A stretch of 64,000 nt of DNA. Source: JAABVY01 sp964627935 (lineage in GTDB: Bacteria > Zixibacteria > MSB-5A5 > JAABVY01). The position numbers and the translations under genes were made by a program. The stretch covers positions 15,278 to 79,277 of the forward strand of contig CAZVLB010000019.1 of assembly GCA_964627935.1 (NCBI GenBank), in the 5' to 3' direction. The notes below the pieces were generated by a model. It saw only the letters and a program-made list of their open reading frames with translations, was not told the DNA's origin and did not search any database. Positions 53,397-61,270 of the stretch are shown in pieces. The first letter of the stretch is position 1; the number at the start of each line of letters is the position of its first letter.

Positions 53397-53758
53397 TATT
53401 TGCCCATCCTTTCCAGCGCTTCTTCCACGCTAATTTCGCCCCGCTCCAGCATAGCCAGGACCTCGCTCTTGGATTCCTCCGCTTCGATTGTGACGAATTC
53501 CAGTTGCTGCGATATTCTTTTCAGGCGGTTTTTGATAGTCGGGTAGCTGACCCCGAACATCTCCTCGGTCTTCTTGATCGAACCATCGGCCCGGATAAAG
53601 GCGGCCACGAAAATCTGGTCCTCCATCGGAAGTTTGGCCAGGGGAGGCAATTCGAAGCTGCCCTCTATTGCGATTCCGCTGTCGGGCAATGATACCCGTT
53701 CCACAGTCATCTCCTGCCCGCCGGTTAATCGTGTCAATTCCTGCCAGTTTTGTGCCAT
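53396..53758 (-). CDS. DUF2089 family regulator
   Basis: A 120-residue protein of the DUF2089 family. The middle part has a helix-turn-helix-like segment (EDQIFVAAFIRADGSIKKTEEMFGVSYPTIKNRLKRI) and the C-terminus a SHOCT-like helix pair (EVLAMLERGEISVEEALERM) matching the N-terminus of the third gene of the operon. GGAGG precedes the ATG and a promoter lies 33 nt upstream. It may bind DNA or interact with its own operon partners, which is inference. Confidence 0.85.
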   Translation of the reverse strand: MAQNWQELTRLTGGQEMTVERVSLPDSGIAIEGSFELPPLAKLPMEDQIFVAAFIRADGSIKKTEEMFGVSYPTIKNRLKRISQQLEFVTIEAEESKSEVLAMLERGEISVEEALERMGK

Positions 53759-53790
53759 TCAATCCTCCATTTACTTAATTCTTCTGATAT

Positions 53791-53819
53791 AATATACGTC
53801 AAATATTAAAAATGTTCAA
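53791..53819 (-). promoter_or_regulatory. DUF2089 operon promoter
   Basis: On the minus strand TTGAAC (53814-53819) and TATATT (53791-53796) are 17 bp apart, 33 nt upstream of the ATG at 53758. Confidence 0.6.
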
Positions 53820-53931
53820 TTATAAATTGAAATATTTAATATTTTATTGCATATTTTATTCATTTTGTTGAATGGCGACTTAAATATTTCCCGGTATGGG
53901 TTATTCAGTACTGCATTTCAGGTGATTCCGC

Positions 53932-53957
53932 TTGACAGGAACGGCTTATCTTATAAT
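53932..53957 (+). promoter_or_regulatory. Possible promoter of the ALDH7 gene
   Basis: A consensus TTGACA (53932-53937) and TATAAT (53952-53957) lie only 14 bp apart. A 16-bp spacing would use TAATCT instead. The leader would be about 115 nt. Confidence 0.4.
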
Positions 53958-54079
53958 CTTATCCTTTTATATTTTCTCCGGCACGATTCTCGAATCAATG
54001 TCCGGCGTGGCGGTGTAAGTTGTTGTAGTTTAACAGAATAAGAAAAGTAAACATTTTATAAATCTCAGGAGGATTGTAG

Positions 54080-55612
54080 ATGGCGATAGATGGTTTAAAA
54101 GAGGTCCTCAAGGCTCTCGAACTCGAGGATATGAATTATGGCGCCTCTGATGGTCATGATTGGTTCGGTCATGGCCCGGAGACCGAAAGTATAAGTCCCA
54201 TCGATGGTTCGGTGATCGCCAGGGTCACTCAGGCCAACAAGGATGACTATGAGCGAATGATTCAGGCCAATCTGGAGGCTTTTCAGATGTGGCGCGAAAT
54301 CCCGGCCCCCAAGCGCGGCGAAGTCGTTCGTCAGCTTGGAGTTGCCCTGCGCGAGAAAAAGGACGCGCTGGGTCGCCTGGTGACAATCGAGATGGGCAAG
54401 TCGCTTCAGGAAGGCTGGGGCGAGGTGCAGGAGATGATCGATATCTGCGATTATGCCACCGGCATGTCACGCATGCTCTACGGCAAACAGACACATTCCG
54501 AACGGGCCCGTCATCGCATGTATGAGCAATGGCATCCATTGGGACCGGTGGGGATCATCTCTGCTTTCAATTTCCCGGTCGCGGTCTGGTCATGGAACCT
54601 GGCGATAGCTCTGGCCTGTGGCGATACCTGTATGTGGAAGCCGGCCTCGCATGTGCCTCTCACAGCCATTGCCTGCCAGAAAATAATGATGAAGGTGATC
54701 AAGGACAATGATTTGCCGGCCGGAATCTCTACCCTGCTGATCGGCAAAGGCTCGCAGGTGGGTGAATTGATGCTCACAGATAATCGCATGCCACTAATCA
54801 GTTATACCGGATCGACCAAGATCGGACGCCATATCGGACAGGAAGTTATCGGACGTTTCGGACGCACTATCCTTGAACTGGGCGGCAACAACGCCGTTAT
54901 CGTCACTCCTCATGCCGATATGGAACTGGCCTGCAAGGCCATACTTTTCGGCGCAGTCGGTACGGCCGGCCAGCGATGTACCTCGACTCGTCGTGTGATT
55001 GTCGAAAAATCAGTCAAGGGCAAACTGATCGATCTGCTGAAGAGCTACTATAAAAAGGTCAATATCGGTGATCCTCTTGACCAGTCCAACCTTATGGGCC
55101 CGCTGGTGGATAGCGGCGCTGTGGATATGTACCTCGAGGCGATAGAAACGGTTAAGAAGCAGGGCGGCAAGATGCTCTGGGGCGGCGAAAAGCTCGACCT
55201 TGAGGGCGGATGTTATGTCACCCCGTCGGTGGCCGAGGTCAGCCCCGATCTGGATATAGTCTGCGAAGAGACTTTTGCCCCGCTCATGTATATCATCGAA
55301 TATGAAGGTGATGTTCTCAATGCGATCAAGATCCAGAATGATGTGCCCCAGGGCCTGTCATCATCGATCTTCACCAATGACCTGATCGAATCCGAAAAAT
55401 TCCTGGGACATATCGGTTCCGACTGCGGTATTGCCAATGTCAATGTCGGTACCTCGGGAGCCGAAATCGGCCTGGCATTCGGCGGCGAAAAGGAAACCGG
55501 TGGTGGCCGTGAATCCGGATCGGATGCCTGGAAAGCATATATGCGCCGTCAGTCAAACACAATCAACTGGTCAGGCAAGGCGGAACTCGCCCAGGGCATT
55601 AAATTCGATTAG
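54080..55612 (+). CDS. Aldehyde dehydrogenase, ALDH7 type
   Basis: A 510-residue NAD-dependent aldehyde dehydrogenase. The catalytic Cys lies in GTAGQRCTSTRRVIV, the Glu in LELGGNNAVIV, and FNFPVAVWSWNLAIALACG marks the cofactor region. The sequence pattern (GTSGAEIGLAFGGEKETGGGRESGSDAWK at the end, and FNFPVAV) is that of ALDH7A1/antiquitin-like enzymes, which oxidise alpha-aminoadipic semialdehyde in lysine breakdown or act on betaine aldehyde. No lysine-pathway neighbour is visible. AGGAGG lies 7 nt before the ATG. It is monocistronic, with its own terminator. Confidence 0.93.
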   Translation: MAIDGLKEVLKALELEDMNYGASDGHDWFGHGPETESISPIDGSVIARVTQANKDDYERMIQANLEAFQMWREIPAPKRGEVVRQLGVALREKKDALGRLVTIEMGKSLQEGWGEVQEMIDICDYATGMSRMLYGKQTHSERARHRMYEQWHPLGPVGIISAFNFPVAVWSWNLAIALACGDTCMWKPASHVPLTAIACQKIMMKVIKDNDLPAGISTLLIGKGSQVGELMLTDNRMPLISYTGSTKIGRHIGQEVIGRFGRTILELGGNNAVIVTPHADMELACKAILFGAVGTAGQRCTSTRRVIVEKSVKGKLIDLLKSYYKKVNIGDPLDQSNLMGPLVDSGAVDMYLEAIETVKKQGGKMLWGGEKLDLEGGCYVTPSVAEVSPDLDIVCEETFAPLMYIIEYEGDVLNAIKIQNDVPQGLSSSIFTNDLIESEKFLGHIGSDCGIANVNVGTSGAEIGLAFGGEKETGGGRESGSDAWKAYMRRQSNTINWSGKAELAQGIKFD

Positions 55613-55655
55613 GCTGTATAATAAGCTATTAAAATATCCTATATATTCGTATAAT

Positions 55656-55690
55656 AATCCCCTCGCTAATAGCGGGGGGATTGGTTTTAA
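55656..55690 (+). terminator. Intrinsic terminator after ALDH7
   Basis: 12-bp arms (55656-55667 with 55671-55682, one G-U pair) have a 3-nt loop and are followed by TTGGTTTTAA. It lies 43 nt past the ALDH stop and precedes the EamA gene. Confidence 0.8.
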
Positions 55691-55721
55691 TTGCAGTTTT
55701 GGGAAGGGATGACTCAGGCCT

Positions 55722-56612
55722 ATGTATGGCGAGCTGGCCGCGCTTGTAACAGCATTCTGCTGGTCTGTCGGGTCATTGTTTTTCACTTCGGGTGGAAGAC
55801 AGATCGGGGCGCTTAATGTCAATCGCATTCGTTTGGTTTTTGGCGTGCTTTTATTGGGAAGCGCCCTTCTGATTTCAAAAGGATGGCTGATCCAGCCCGG
55901 TGCGCCGCTGGAAAATTACGGCTACCTGGCATTATCGGGACTGATCGGCCTGGTGATCGGGGATTCGTTTCTGTTCTCCGCTATGGTCCTGATCGGTCCG
56001 CGGCTGACACTGCTTATCTTTGCCCTCACGCCCGCTATAACAGCCCTGACAGCATATTTTTTCATGGGTGAAATCCTGGGCCTGTGGGATCTAACCGGAA
56101 TGGCAATTACCCTTATGGGCGTGATCTGGGTTTCGCGCGAAAGGCCATTGCCCAATCAGAAAAACAGCCATGAAATATCTGCCAAAGGGGTGATCCTCGC
56201 GTTTCTGGGAGGAGCCGGACAGGCGATCGGGATTGTCTTTGCCAAGATGGGCATGGGGGATGTGGTCGAGCCGTTGGCGGGTACGTTTGCGCGTATGCTG
56301 GCCTCGATGATAATTATCTGGGCCATAAGCCTCCTGACCGGCAAATTCGTGCCGACCATAAAAGCCTTACGAAATAAAAAAGGTGTGCTGTTTTCATTTG
56401 GCGGGGCCATAATGGGACCGTTTCTGGGTGTCTGGATGTCGTTGGTTGCCGTCAAAAATACCGAGGCCGGAGTGGCCATGGCGATTATGTCGATCGTACC
56501 TGTGCTGGTTATTCCCTGGGTGATGATATTTTATAAAGAAAAAGTATCCTTAAGAGCGGTCATCGGTGCGGTCATCGCTGTCGCCGGAGTCTTTATTCTC
56601 TTCCTGAATTGA
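55722..56612 (+). CDS. EamA-family (DMT superfamily) transporter
   Basis: A 296-residue inner-membrane protein with ten hydrophobic segments in two similar EamA halves. The first half begins MYGELAALVTAFCWSVGSLFF and ends in GLWDLTGMAITLMGVIWV, and the second ends in SLRAVIGAVIAVAGVFIL. It is a metabolite exporter or importer of unknown substrate. Its last 63 bp overlap, antisense, the end of the convergent CNNM-type gene. Confidence 0.88.
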   Translation: MYGELAALVTAFCWSVGSLFFTSGGRQIGALNVNRIRLVFGVLLLGSALLISKGWLIQPGAPLENYGYLALSGLIGLVIGDSFLFSAMVLIGPRLTLLIFALTPAITALTAYFFMGEILGLWDLTGMAITLMGVIWVSRERPLPNQKNSHEISAKGVILAFLGGAGQAIGIVFAKMGMGDVVEPLAGTFARMLASMIIIWAISLLTGKFVPTIKALRNKKGVLFSFGGAIMGPFLGVWMSLVAVKNTEAGVAMAIMSIVPVLVIPWVMIFYKEKVSLRAVIGAVIAVAGVFILFLN

Positions 56613-57662
56613 TTCTACATGCGGGTCGAGCTTATTGCGCTTGAGCCGTGCTTTCCATCGTTTGCGGGCCAGCTTGCGCATATCCTCCTCGGTATCCAGT
56701 TCATCCACGATCTCCACGCCGAGCAGAGTTTCGATTGCATCTTCCAAAGTAATTATACCTTCGGTGCCGCCGTATTCATCCACCACCAAAAATATCTGTT
56801 CCTGGCGTTTTATGAACTCATCCATGATTTTGGCCACCGATTTGGTCTGCGGGACGACATAAACAGGCTTGGTTATACTTTCCATGGTTGCCTCCTTTTC
56901 CCCTTTGAAATACATCTCGAGGATTTTGGAGCGGAAAACCATACCGGTAACATTATCGATGTCGCGATCATAGACCGGAATCTGCGAAAATCTTATCGGA
57001 TTATACTTGTTGACAACTTCCTCGACAGTCTGATCCTTCTGAAAAGCGAGAATAACCGAACGGGGCGTGAGCACATCGGCGGCATAAATCCTGTTCAGGC
57101 GGAACAGGTTTTCGATGATGCGGGCCTCTTTTTTGAGCAGGATGCCCTCGGTTTCGCCGATTTGCGCCAGTGTCAAAAGATCATCACGTGTCAGCCTGGA
57201 ACTGCGCCTGTCTCGTGTGATCAGGTATGATATGCCTTTCAGCATGATCACAAACGGGTATGTAATAATAATCATAAGCGCTATAATGTAGGCCGAAAGA
57301 CCGGCCAGTTTGCGCCAGTGCACAGCGCCCAGTGTTTTGGGGATGATTTCGGAGAATACCAGGATGGCAAATGTCAGCACTGCCGAGGTAATTGCAACCC
57401 ATTGATTGCCGAATACCTTCACCGATTCCGCTCCCACGGCCGCCGCACCGACTGTATGCGCTATGGTATTGACTGTCAGGATGGCTGAAAGGGGACGGTC
57501 AATATTGGCTTTCATGTTTTTGAGCATATTTCCGCTGCGTGATCCCATTTTGACCATCATGCCGATATGCGCGCGTGAAATGGATAAAATCACAGATTCC
57601 ACCAGCGAACAGACAAATGAGACCACCAGGGCCAGAAGGAAATATAGTATTAATGCAGTCAT
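56550..57662 (-). CDS. CNNM/HlyC-CorC-like membrane protein with CBS pair
   Basis: A 370-residue protein with an N-terminal DUF21 membrane domain of four helices (about 1-150) and a CBS-domain pair (LTPRSVILAFQKDQTVEEVVNKYNPIRFSQIPVYD ... IFLVVDEYGGTEGIITLEDAIETLLG, about 195-330). It then has a highly charged tail instead of the usual C-terminal CorC_HlyC domain. Relatives are implicated in divalent-cation (Mg, Co) efflux or homeostasis. It overlaps the EamA gene tail to tail by 63 bp. Confidence 0.9.
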   Translation of the reverse strand: MTALILYFLLALVVSFVCSLVESVILSISRAHIGMMVKMGSRSGNMLKNMKANIDRPLSAILTVNTIAHTVGAAAVGAESVKVFGNQWVAITSAVLTFAILVFSEIIPKTLGAVHWRKLAGLSAYIIALMIIITYPFVIMLKGISYLITRDRRSSRLTRDDLLTLAQIGETEGILLKKEARIIENLFRLNRIYAADVLTPRSVILAFQKDQTVEEVVNKYNPIRFSQIPVYDRDIDNVTGMVFRSKILEMYFKGEKEATMESITKPVYVVPQTKSVAKIMDEFIKRQEQIFLVVDEYGGTEGIITLEDAIETLLGVEIVDELDTEEDMRKLARKRWKARLKRNKLDPHVESIQEENKDSGDSDDRTDDRS

Positions 57663-57794
57663 GCGATTATATATGCTCCGTTATTTATATAATCGGAAAA
57701 TACGCGGAAGATTTTGCTGTTGAAATATGCGGTTTTCATCTAAGTTTAAAATATCCGAAAGATGTTCATCAATGTCAAACTAAAATCAGAATTG

Positions 57795-58427
57795 TCAGGA
57801 ACCCTTATCACTTAGTTTTTCGAGTTCGATCTTTGCCTCGGTTGACGATATGAGTAATTTTTCTATTTCTTCCGTCTTTGATTTGCGCACATCGAAGATA
57901 ATCTCGCCCCGGTCGGTGTAGTTGCTGGAGATTGTTTTTATACCATCTGCAGATAATGTGCGCAGGATGATATTGGTGAATGTCAATGGGAAGACCACCC
58001 TGAAACGGTCGCAGACCAGGATGGTAATTATTCGGGCCTGTTCCAGGCCGGCCCGCGCGGAATCGCGGTAGGCCCTTGCCAGGCCCCCCGTGCCCAGTTT
58101 GATTCCGCCAAAATATCGGGTCACCACTATTCCGGTATTGAACAGATCGAAATGAGTGATCGACTCGAATATCGGACGACCGGCTGTTCCTGACGGTTCT
58201 CCGGCGTCGGAATAGCGGAATTCCTCCTGTCCTTTTAATGGCAGAAGATTATAGGCAAAACAGTTATGGCTGGCGTCATAAAACTGCTTGCTGATTTTCT
58301 CGATTTCCGCCTCCGCCTGGTCCCGTGTATTGCATGGAAATACGGTAGCGATAAACCGCGATCTCTGGATTTTGATCTCGGTTCGGGAAAGATCAGCAAC
58401 GGTTTTATAGGAGTCGTCAGCTTCTAT
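57795..58427 (-). CDS. yigZ: YigZ/IMPACT family protein, predicted AUA start
   Basis: A 210-residue protein of the UPF0029/IMPACT family. The N-terminal half (RSRFIATVFPCNTRDQAEAEI, ASHNCFAYNLL, RYSDAGEPSGTAGRPI) and the half starting VVTRYFGGIKLGTGGLARAY together give full family length. In this frame no ATG, GTG, TTG or CTG lies between an upstream stop and the first conserved residues. The best start is ATA at 58427, 7 nt after GAGG and overlapping the upstream TAG as ATAG. A GTG at 58127 would give only the C-terminal half. The family's ribosome-related role in bacteria is unclear. Confidence 0.8.
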   Translation of the reverse strand: MEADDSYKTVADLSRTEIKIQRSRFIATVFPCNTRDQAEAEIEKISKQFYDASHNCFAYNLLPLKGQEEFRYSDAGEPSGTAGRPIFESITHFDLFNTGIVVTRYFGGIKLGTGGLARAYRDSARAGLEQARIITILVCDRFRVVFPLTFTNIILRTLSADGIKTISSNYTDRGEIIFDVRKSKTEEIEKLLISSTEAKIELEKLSDKGS

Positions 58428-58660
58428 TTCTGTTCCTCTTTGGCTTTGACAAATTGATTGAGCAGTCGTTCGAAACGAGCCCCGTAGATCATATCGTATT
58501 TATCCATGTCTTCGGGGATAAATTCCTCGGCTTCCCTGCGTGTTTTTTCGATCAGTTCGCGAACCTTTTCTTCGCTTAAGTCGCCGCTTTCGATATCCTC
58601 GGCGGTACGATCTACCAGCTCTCTAAGCTTTTTAATTTTTTCTTCTTCGGTCATGGTCAT
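58424..58660 (-). CDS. Small acidic helical protein between dprA and yigZ
   Basis: A 78-residue, mostly helical and charged protein (EEEKIKKLRELVDRTAEDIESGDLSEEKVRELIEKTRREAEEFIPEDMDKYDMIYGARFERLL). No family is recognised. Several ATGs are near the start. The one at 58660 has AGGAG 8 nt upstream. It sits 11 nt after the dprA stop and its TAG stop overlaps the yigZ start. Its conserved-looking layout and position suggest a real gene, and a regulatory or adaptor role is only a guess. Confidence 0.7.
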   Translation of the reverse strand: MTMTEEEKIKKLRELVDRTAEDIESGDLSEEKVRELIEKTRREAEEFIPEDMDKYDMIYGARFERLLNQFVKAKEEQK

Positions 58661-58671
58661 TTGCATCACTC

Positions 58672-59547
58672 CTAAAAGCTGTGATCCGTAATCAGATCAG
58701 CCTTTTTGATGTCTTCCATTGGTATTGCGCCGTATTCGATCAGGCCCGGATCGATTGGCGAGCTTTTGTCGCCGACCGCGAACATGAGTTTGCCCATATC
58801 CATGGCCCGTTCGGCGGCATTGATAGTCCCCCTCGACTTCTTATCGATTTCACATACTACAAGTGAATGAGCCAGTCCCACAATTATGCGGTTGCGCGAC
58901 AGCAACCGTCCGGTATTTACACTGGTTTCAGGCGGATATTCAGAGATCAATGCACCCTTTTCCATTAGCTCCTCGCTCAGACGATCATTTTCGGGCGGAT
59001 AAATCTGGTTCAGACCCGAACCGAGTACGGCATATGATCTGCCCTGCGCTTTGATTGCGCCCATATGCGAGGCAGTGTCAATTCCCCGGGCCAGACCGGA
59101 GACAATTACAACACCCTTTTCCGCCATAGCTCTGGAGTAGTTAACAGCCAGATCGATTCCTTCCGCCGAGGCCTGAGTGGTGCCGACCATGGCCACATAG
59201 GTATCGTCCTCGGAAAGCGGGAAATGTCCCTTGTAGTATAGAACGAAAGGCGGATCCGGGATCTCCTTAAGCAGCGCAGGATAATTATCGTCGAAGATTG
59301 TCAGCACATTTATGCCCGCTTCGGCATACAGCTCAAGATCATTATTAATTGCACCGAGATGATTTTCGAGCTCCTGAATCGTCCTGGCCTTATTCTCGGA
59401 GATGCGCGGGATAGCGGTCAACTGCCCGGTATCAGCTGAAATTATGCCCTCCAGCGATTTGAAATTCGCCAGCAGAAGCTGCATTGTTTTCGAGCCGATT
59501 TTGGCCTTTTCGCGCAGCGCGATTAAAAGCTCTTTGTTATATTCCAT
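58672..59547 (-). CDS. dprA: DprA/Smf-type DNA-processing protein
   Basis: A 291-residue protein with the DprA Rossmann core: VAMVGTTQASAEGIDLA, VVIVSGLARGIDTASHMGA, YAVLGSGLNQIYPPENDRL and LLSRNRIIVGLAHSLVVCE. An N-terminal helical region (KIGSKTMQLLLANFKSLEGI) precedes it. DprA loads RecA on incoming single-stranded DNA during transformation. Here the usual VGSR of the core is VGTT, a small deviation. No C-terminal DML1-like domain is present. It heads a unit with the small acidic protein and yigZ. Confidence 0.9.
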   Translation of the reverse strand: MEYNKELLIALREKAKIGSKTMQLLLANFKSLEGIISADTGQLTAIPRISENKARTIQELENHLGAINNDLELYAEAGINVLTIFDDNYPALLKEIPDPPFVLYYKGHFPLSEDDTYVAMVGTTQASAEGIDLAVNYSRAMAEKGVVIVSGLARGIDTASHMGAIKAQGRSYAVLGSGLNQIYPPENDRLSEELMEKGALISEYPPETSVNTGRLLSRNRIIVGLAHSLVVCEIDKKSRGTINAAERAMDMGKLMFAVGDKSSPIDPGLIEYGAIPMEDIKKADLITDHSF

Positions 59548-59693
59548 TAGTAAGTATTGCCTTTTTAAAGACCCATTTTAAAGTACTTATCCGCCGCTTA
59601 TGTGTCAAGTGCTTATCTCCGGCGGATGATTCGGTGCATCATATAAAATATTGTTTAACAGGTTGATGCAAAAAAAGTTCGAATTCCGTTAAA

Positions 59694-60230
59694 TCAGAAT
59701 ACATGGGCCGTGAAAACCTGAATCTCGGTTTCGGGATCAAGATAGGCATCCTCTGGCAAACCGGCTTTAAGGCATGTATGGCGCAGAAATGTATCCCGAT
59801 CCCATCCGTATTCCGTGGCCACCTGCGGTAACAGAAGCCCGGACCGAAAGCCCCTCTTTATAATGATACCATGTTTGCCAACCTCGATTTGTTGAATGTC
59901 CGTGATCCTTTCAAGGGGAGAAAGAACCGATATCTCGACCTCGATCGACTTGAATTCAATCTTTGTCAGCGCAGGGAAACGCGGATCATTGAAAGCCGCC
60001 TGCCGGGCCATCTCGATCACTGCCTGATAAAGCGGCTTGACCCCCACAATCAGACCGATACATCCACGCAGTTCACCTTTAATTGTAAGCGTGACGAATG
60101 CCCCGCAATTCATTTTCAGTATTTCTGAATCGATTTCCGGCTGTGGTTCCGGTTCTTTGTCCAGATAGGTGCGAATGGATTCGCGGGCCAGATTTTTGAG
60201 CAGATCTTTTTCTTCCTGGGTCAGTTGCAT
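59694..60230 (-). CDS. amrA: AMMECR1-domain protein AmrA
   Basis: A 178-residue protein of the AMMECR1 family, named AmmeMemoRadiSam system protein A. The signature GAFVTLTIKGELRGCIGLI is near residue 45, and AFNDPRFPALTKIEF and GIIIKRGFRSGLLLPQVA follow. It is 7 nt downstream of the Memo-like AmrB gene. The radical-SAM partner AmrS is not in the window. Confidence 0.92.
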   Translation of the reverse strand: MQLTQEEKDLLKNLARESIRTYLDKEPEPQPEIDSEILKMNCGAFVTLTIKGELRGCIGLIVGVKPLYQAVIEMARQAAFNDPRFPALTKIEFKSIEVEISVLSPLERITDIQQIEVGKHGIIIKRGFRSGLLLPQVATEYGWDRDTFLRHTCLKAGLPEDAYLDPETEIQVFTAHVF

Positions 60231-60237
60231 GTGAAGA

Positions 60238-61101
60238 TCATTCGGGATAAATTATTGCGGACAGGTAGCCGACAACCTCGGATGTATCGCCGGTTACACG
60301 ACTGCTGTCGGCATAGTCGGTGACAATGCTCTTATCGGCCCCCAGTTTTTTGGCCGCGATCATGGCGGAAATCATCGGCCCCGCCCCGCATGCCTCGGCT
60401 TTGCCCCGGGAAATTGATTTATATAATCCCTGTGGATCGAAATTCTCCACATGGCTACGGATTACGCTATCTTTTACAGTTGCCTCGCTGGCTGAATAAA
60501 AATGTGAGAGATCGGATGAGGCTACTATCAGGCTGTTTGTGCCTTTAAGTGATCCACCCAGGGCCTCGCCCAAAGCGGAGATGACATCCCATTCCTGTTC
60601 GCCCATGATAATCGGAATCAGCTTGAAATCACCCAGGACCATCTGCAGGAAGGGCAACTGGACCTCAAGGGCGTGTTCCCCACGGGCGCCGCCGCCGGTA
60701 TGCCCTTTGCTTCCAAGAAACACCTTGGAAGGATTTACTGATGTGATTTTATCCGATATCTCCTGATCGATAAACAGCTTGCCCAGCGGCGTTACATAAG
60801 CCGCCCCATTGAATACCGAACAGCCCTGGAAGAAAGTGGTATGCGAGGGAGAGACAACCACCACGCGGTCATATTTGAGCCCCTCCAGTTCCTTGTAGGC
60901 GCTTGCCGCCACCGCACCGGAATACATATATCCGGCATGAGGCGCAATCAGTGCGGTGATATTATCCGCGAATATCTTCCGTTCCGCCTGCGACAGGTAG
61001 CCGCTGATTTGACGCGAGAGCTCCAATGGATCACGGGGATAGAACATGCCCGCAACCGATGGAAGCCTCTCTTCGTCATGGTAAGTCCCCGATGTTGTCA
61101 T
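60238..61101 (-). CDS. amrB: Memo-like protein AmrB
   Basis: A 287-residue protein of the MEMO family (AmmeMemoRadiSam system protein B), related to extradiol dioxygenases. ALIAPHAGYMYSGAVAASAY, VVVSPSHTTFF, GEHALEVQLPFLQ and IVASSDLSHF are intact, including the His residues of the metal site. The start ATG 61101 has a -10 box 6 nt upstream and no Shine-Dalgarno, so the message may be leaderless. It is co-transcribed with amrA. Confidence 0.93.
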   Translation of the reverse strand: MTTSGTYHDEERLPSVAGMFYPRDPLELSRQISGYLSQAERKIFADNITALIAPHAGYMYSGAVAASAYKELEGLKYDRVVVVSPSHTTFFQGCSVFNGAAYVTPLGKLFIDQEISDKITSVNPSKVFLGSKGHTGGGARGEHALEVQLPFLQMVLGDFKLIPIIMGEQEWDVISALGEALGGSLKGTNSLIVASSDLSHFYSASEATVKDSVIRSHVENFDPQGLYKSISRGKAEACGAGPMISAMIAAKKLGADKSIVTDYADSSRVTGDTSEVVGYLSAIIYPE

Positions 61102-61107
61102 AACCTA

Positions 61108-61136
61108 AAAATAATAGCTATGCGCTTGATTGACAA
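61108..61136 (-). promoter_or_regulatory. amrB promoter, predicted leaderless
   Basis: On the minus strand TTGTCA (61131-61136), a 17-bp spacer and TATTTT (61108-61113) end 6 nt before the amrB ATG. Confidence 0.55.
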
Positions 61137-61270
61137 GACCTTTTATTCAGAGTTTTGTGCGTACTTTGATTACGCAATGAATATGTAATCATCCCGTATT
61201 GTTGCAAATGCATTATAATGCTAAATTTAATCCAAATATATTTACACCCTATTAATGAAAAGGAGGAATG

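Larger units (their letters stand above)
53759..54079. other. Divergent intergenic region between the DUF2089 gene and ALDH
   Basis: 321 bases, A/T-rich, with the DUF2089 promoter on the left, a TTGACA/TATAAT-like pair for the dehydrogenase at 53932-53957 and the AGGAGG ribosome site at 54067-54072. No gene is seen. Confidence 0.6.

Noticed and set aside
57795..58127. Short version of yigZ starting at GTG 58127
   Set aside because: It would cut the conserved N-terminal half, which is coded in the same frame upstream. The full-length version with an ATA start is more plausible.
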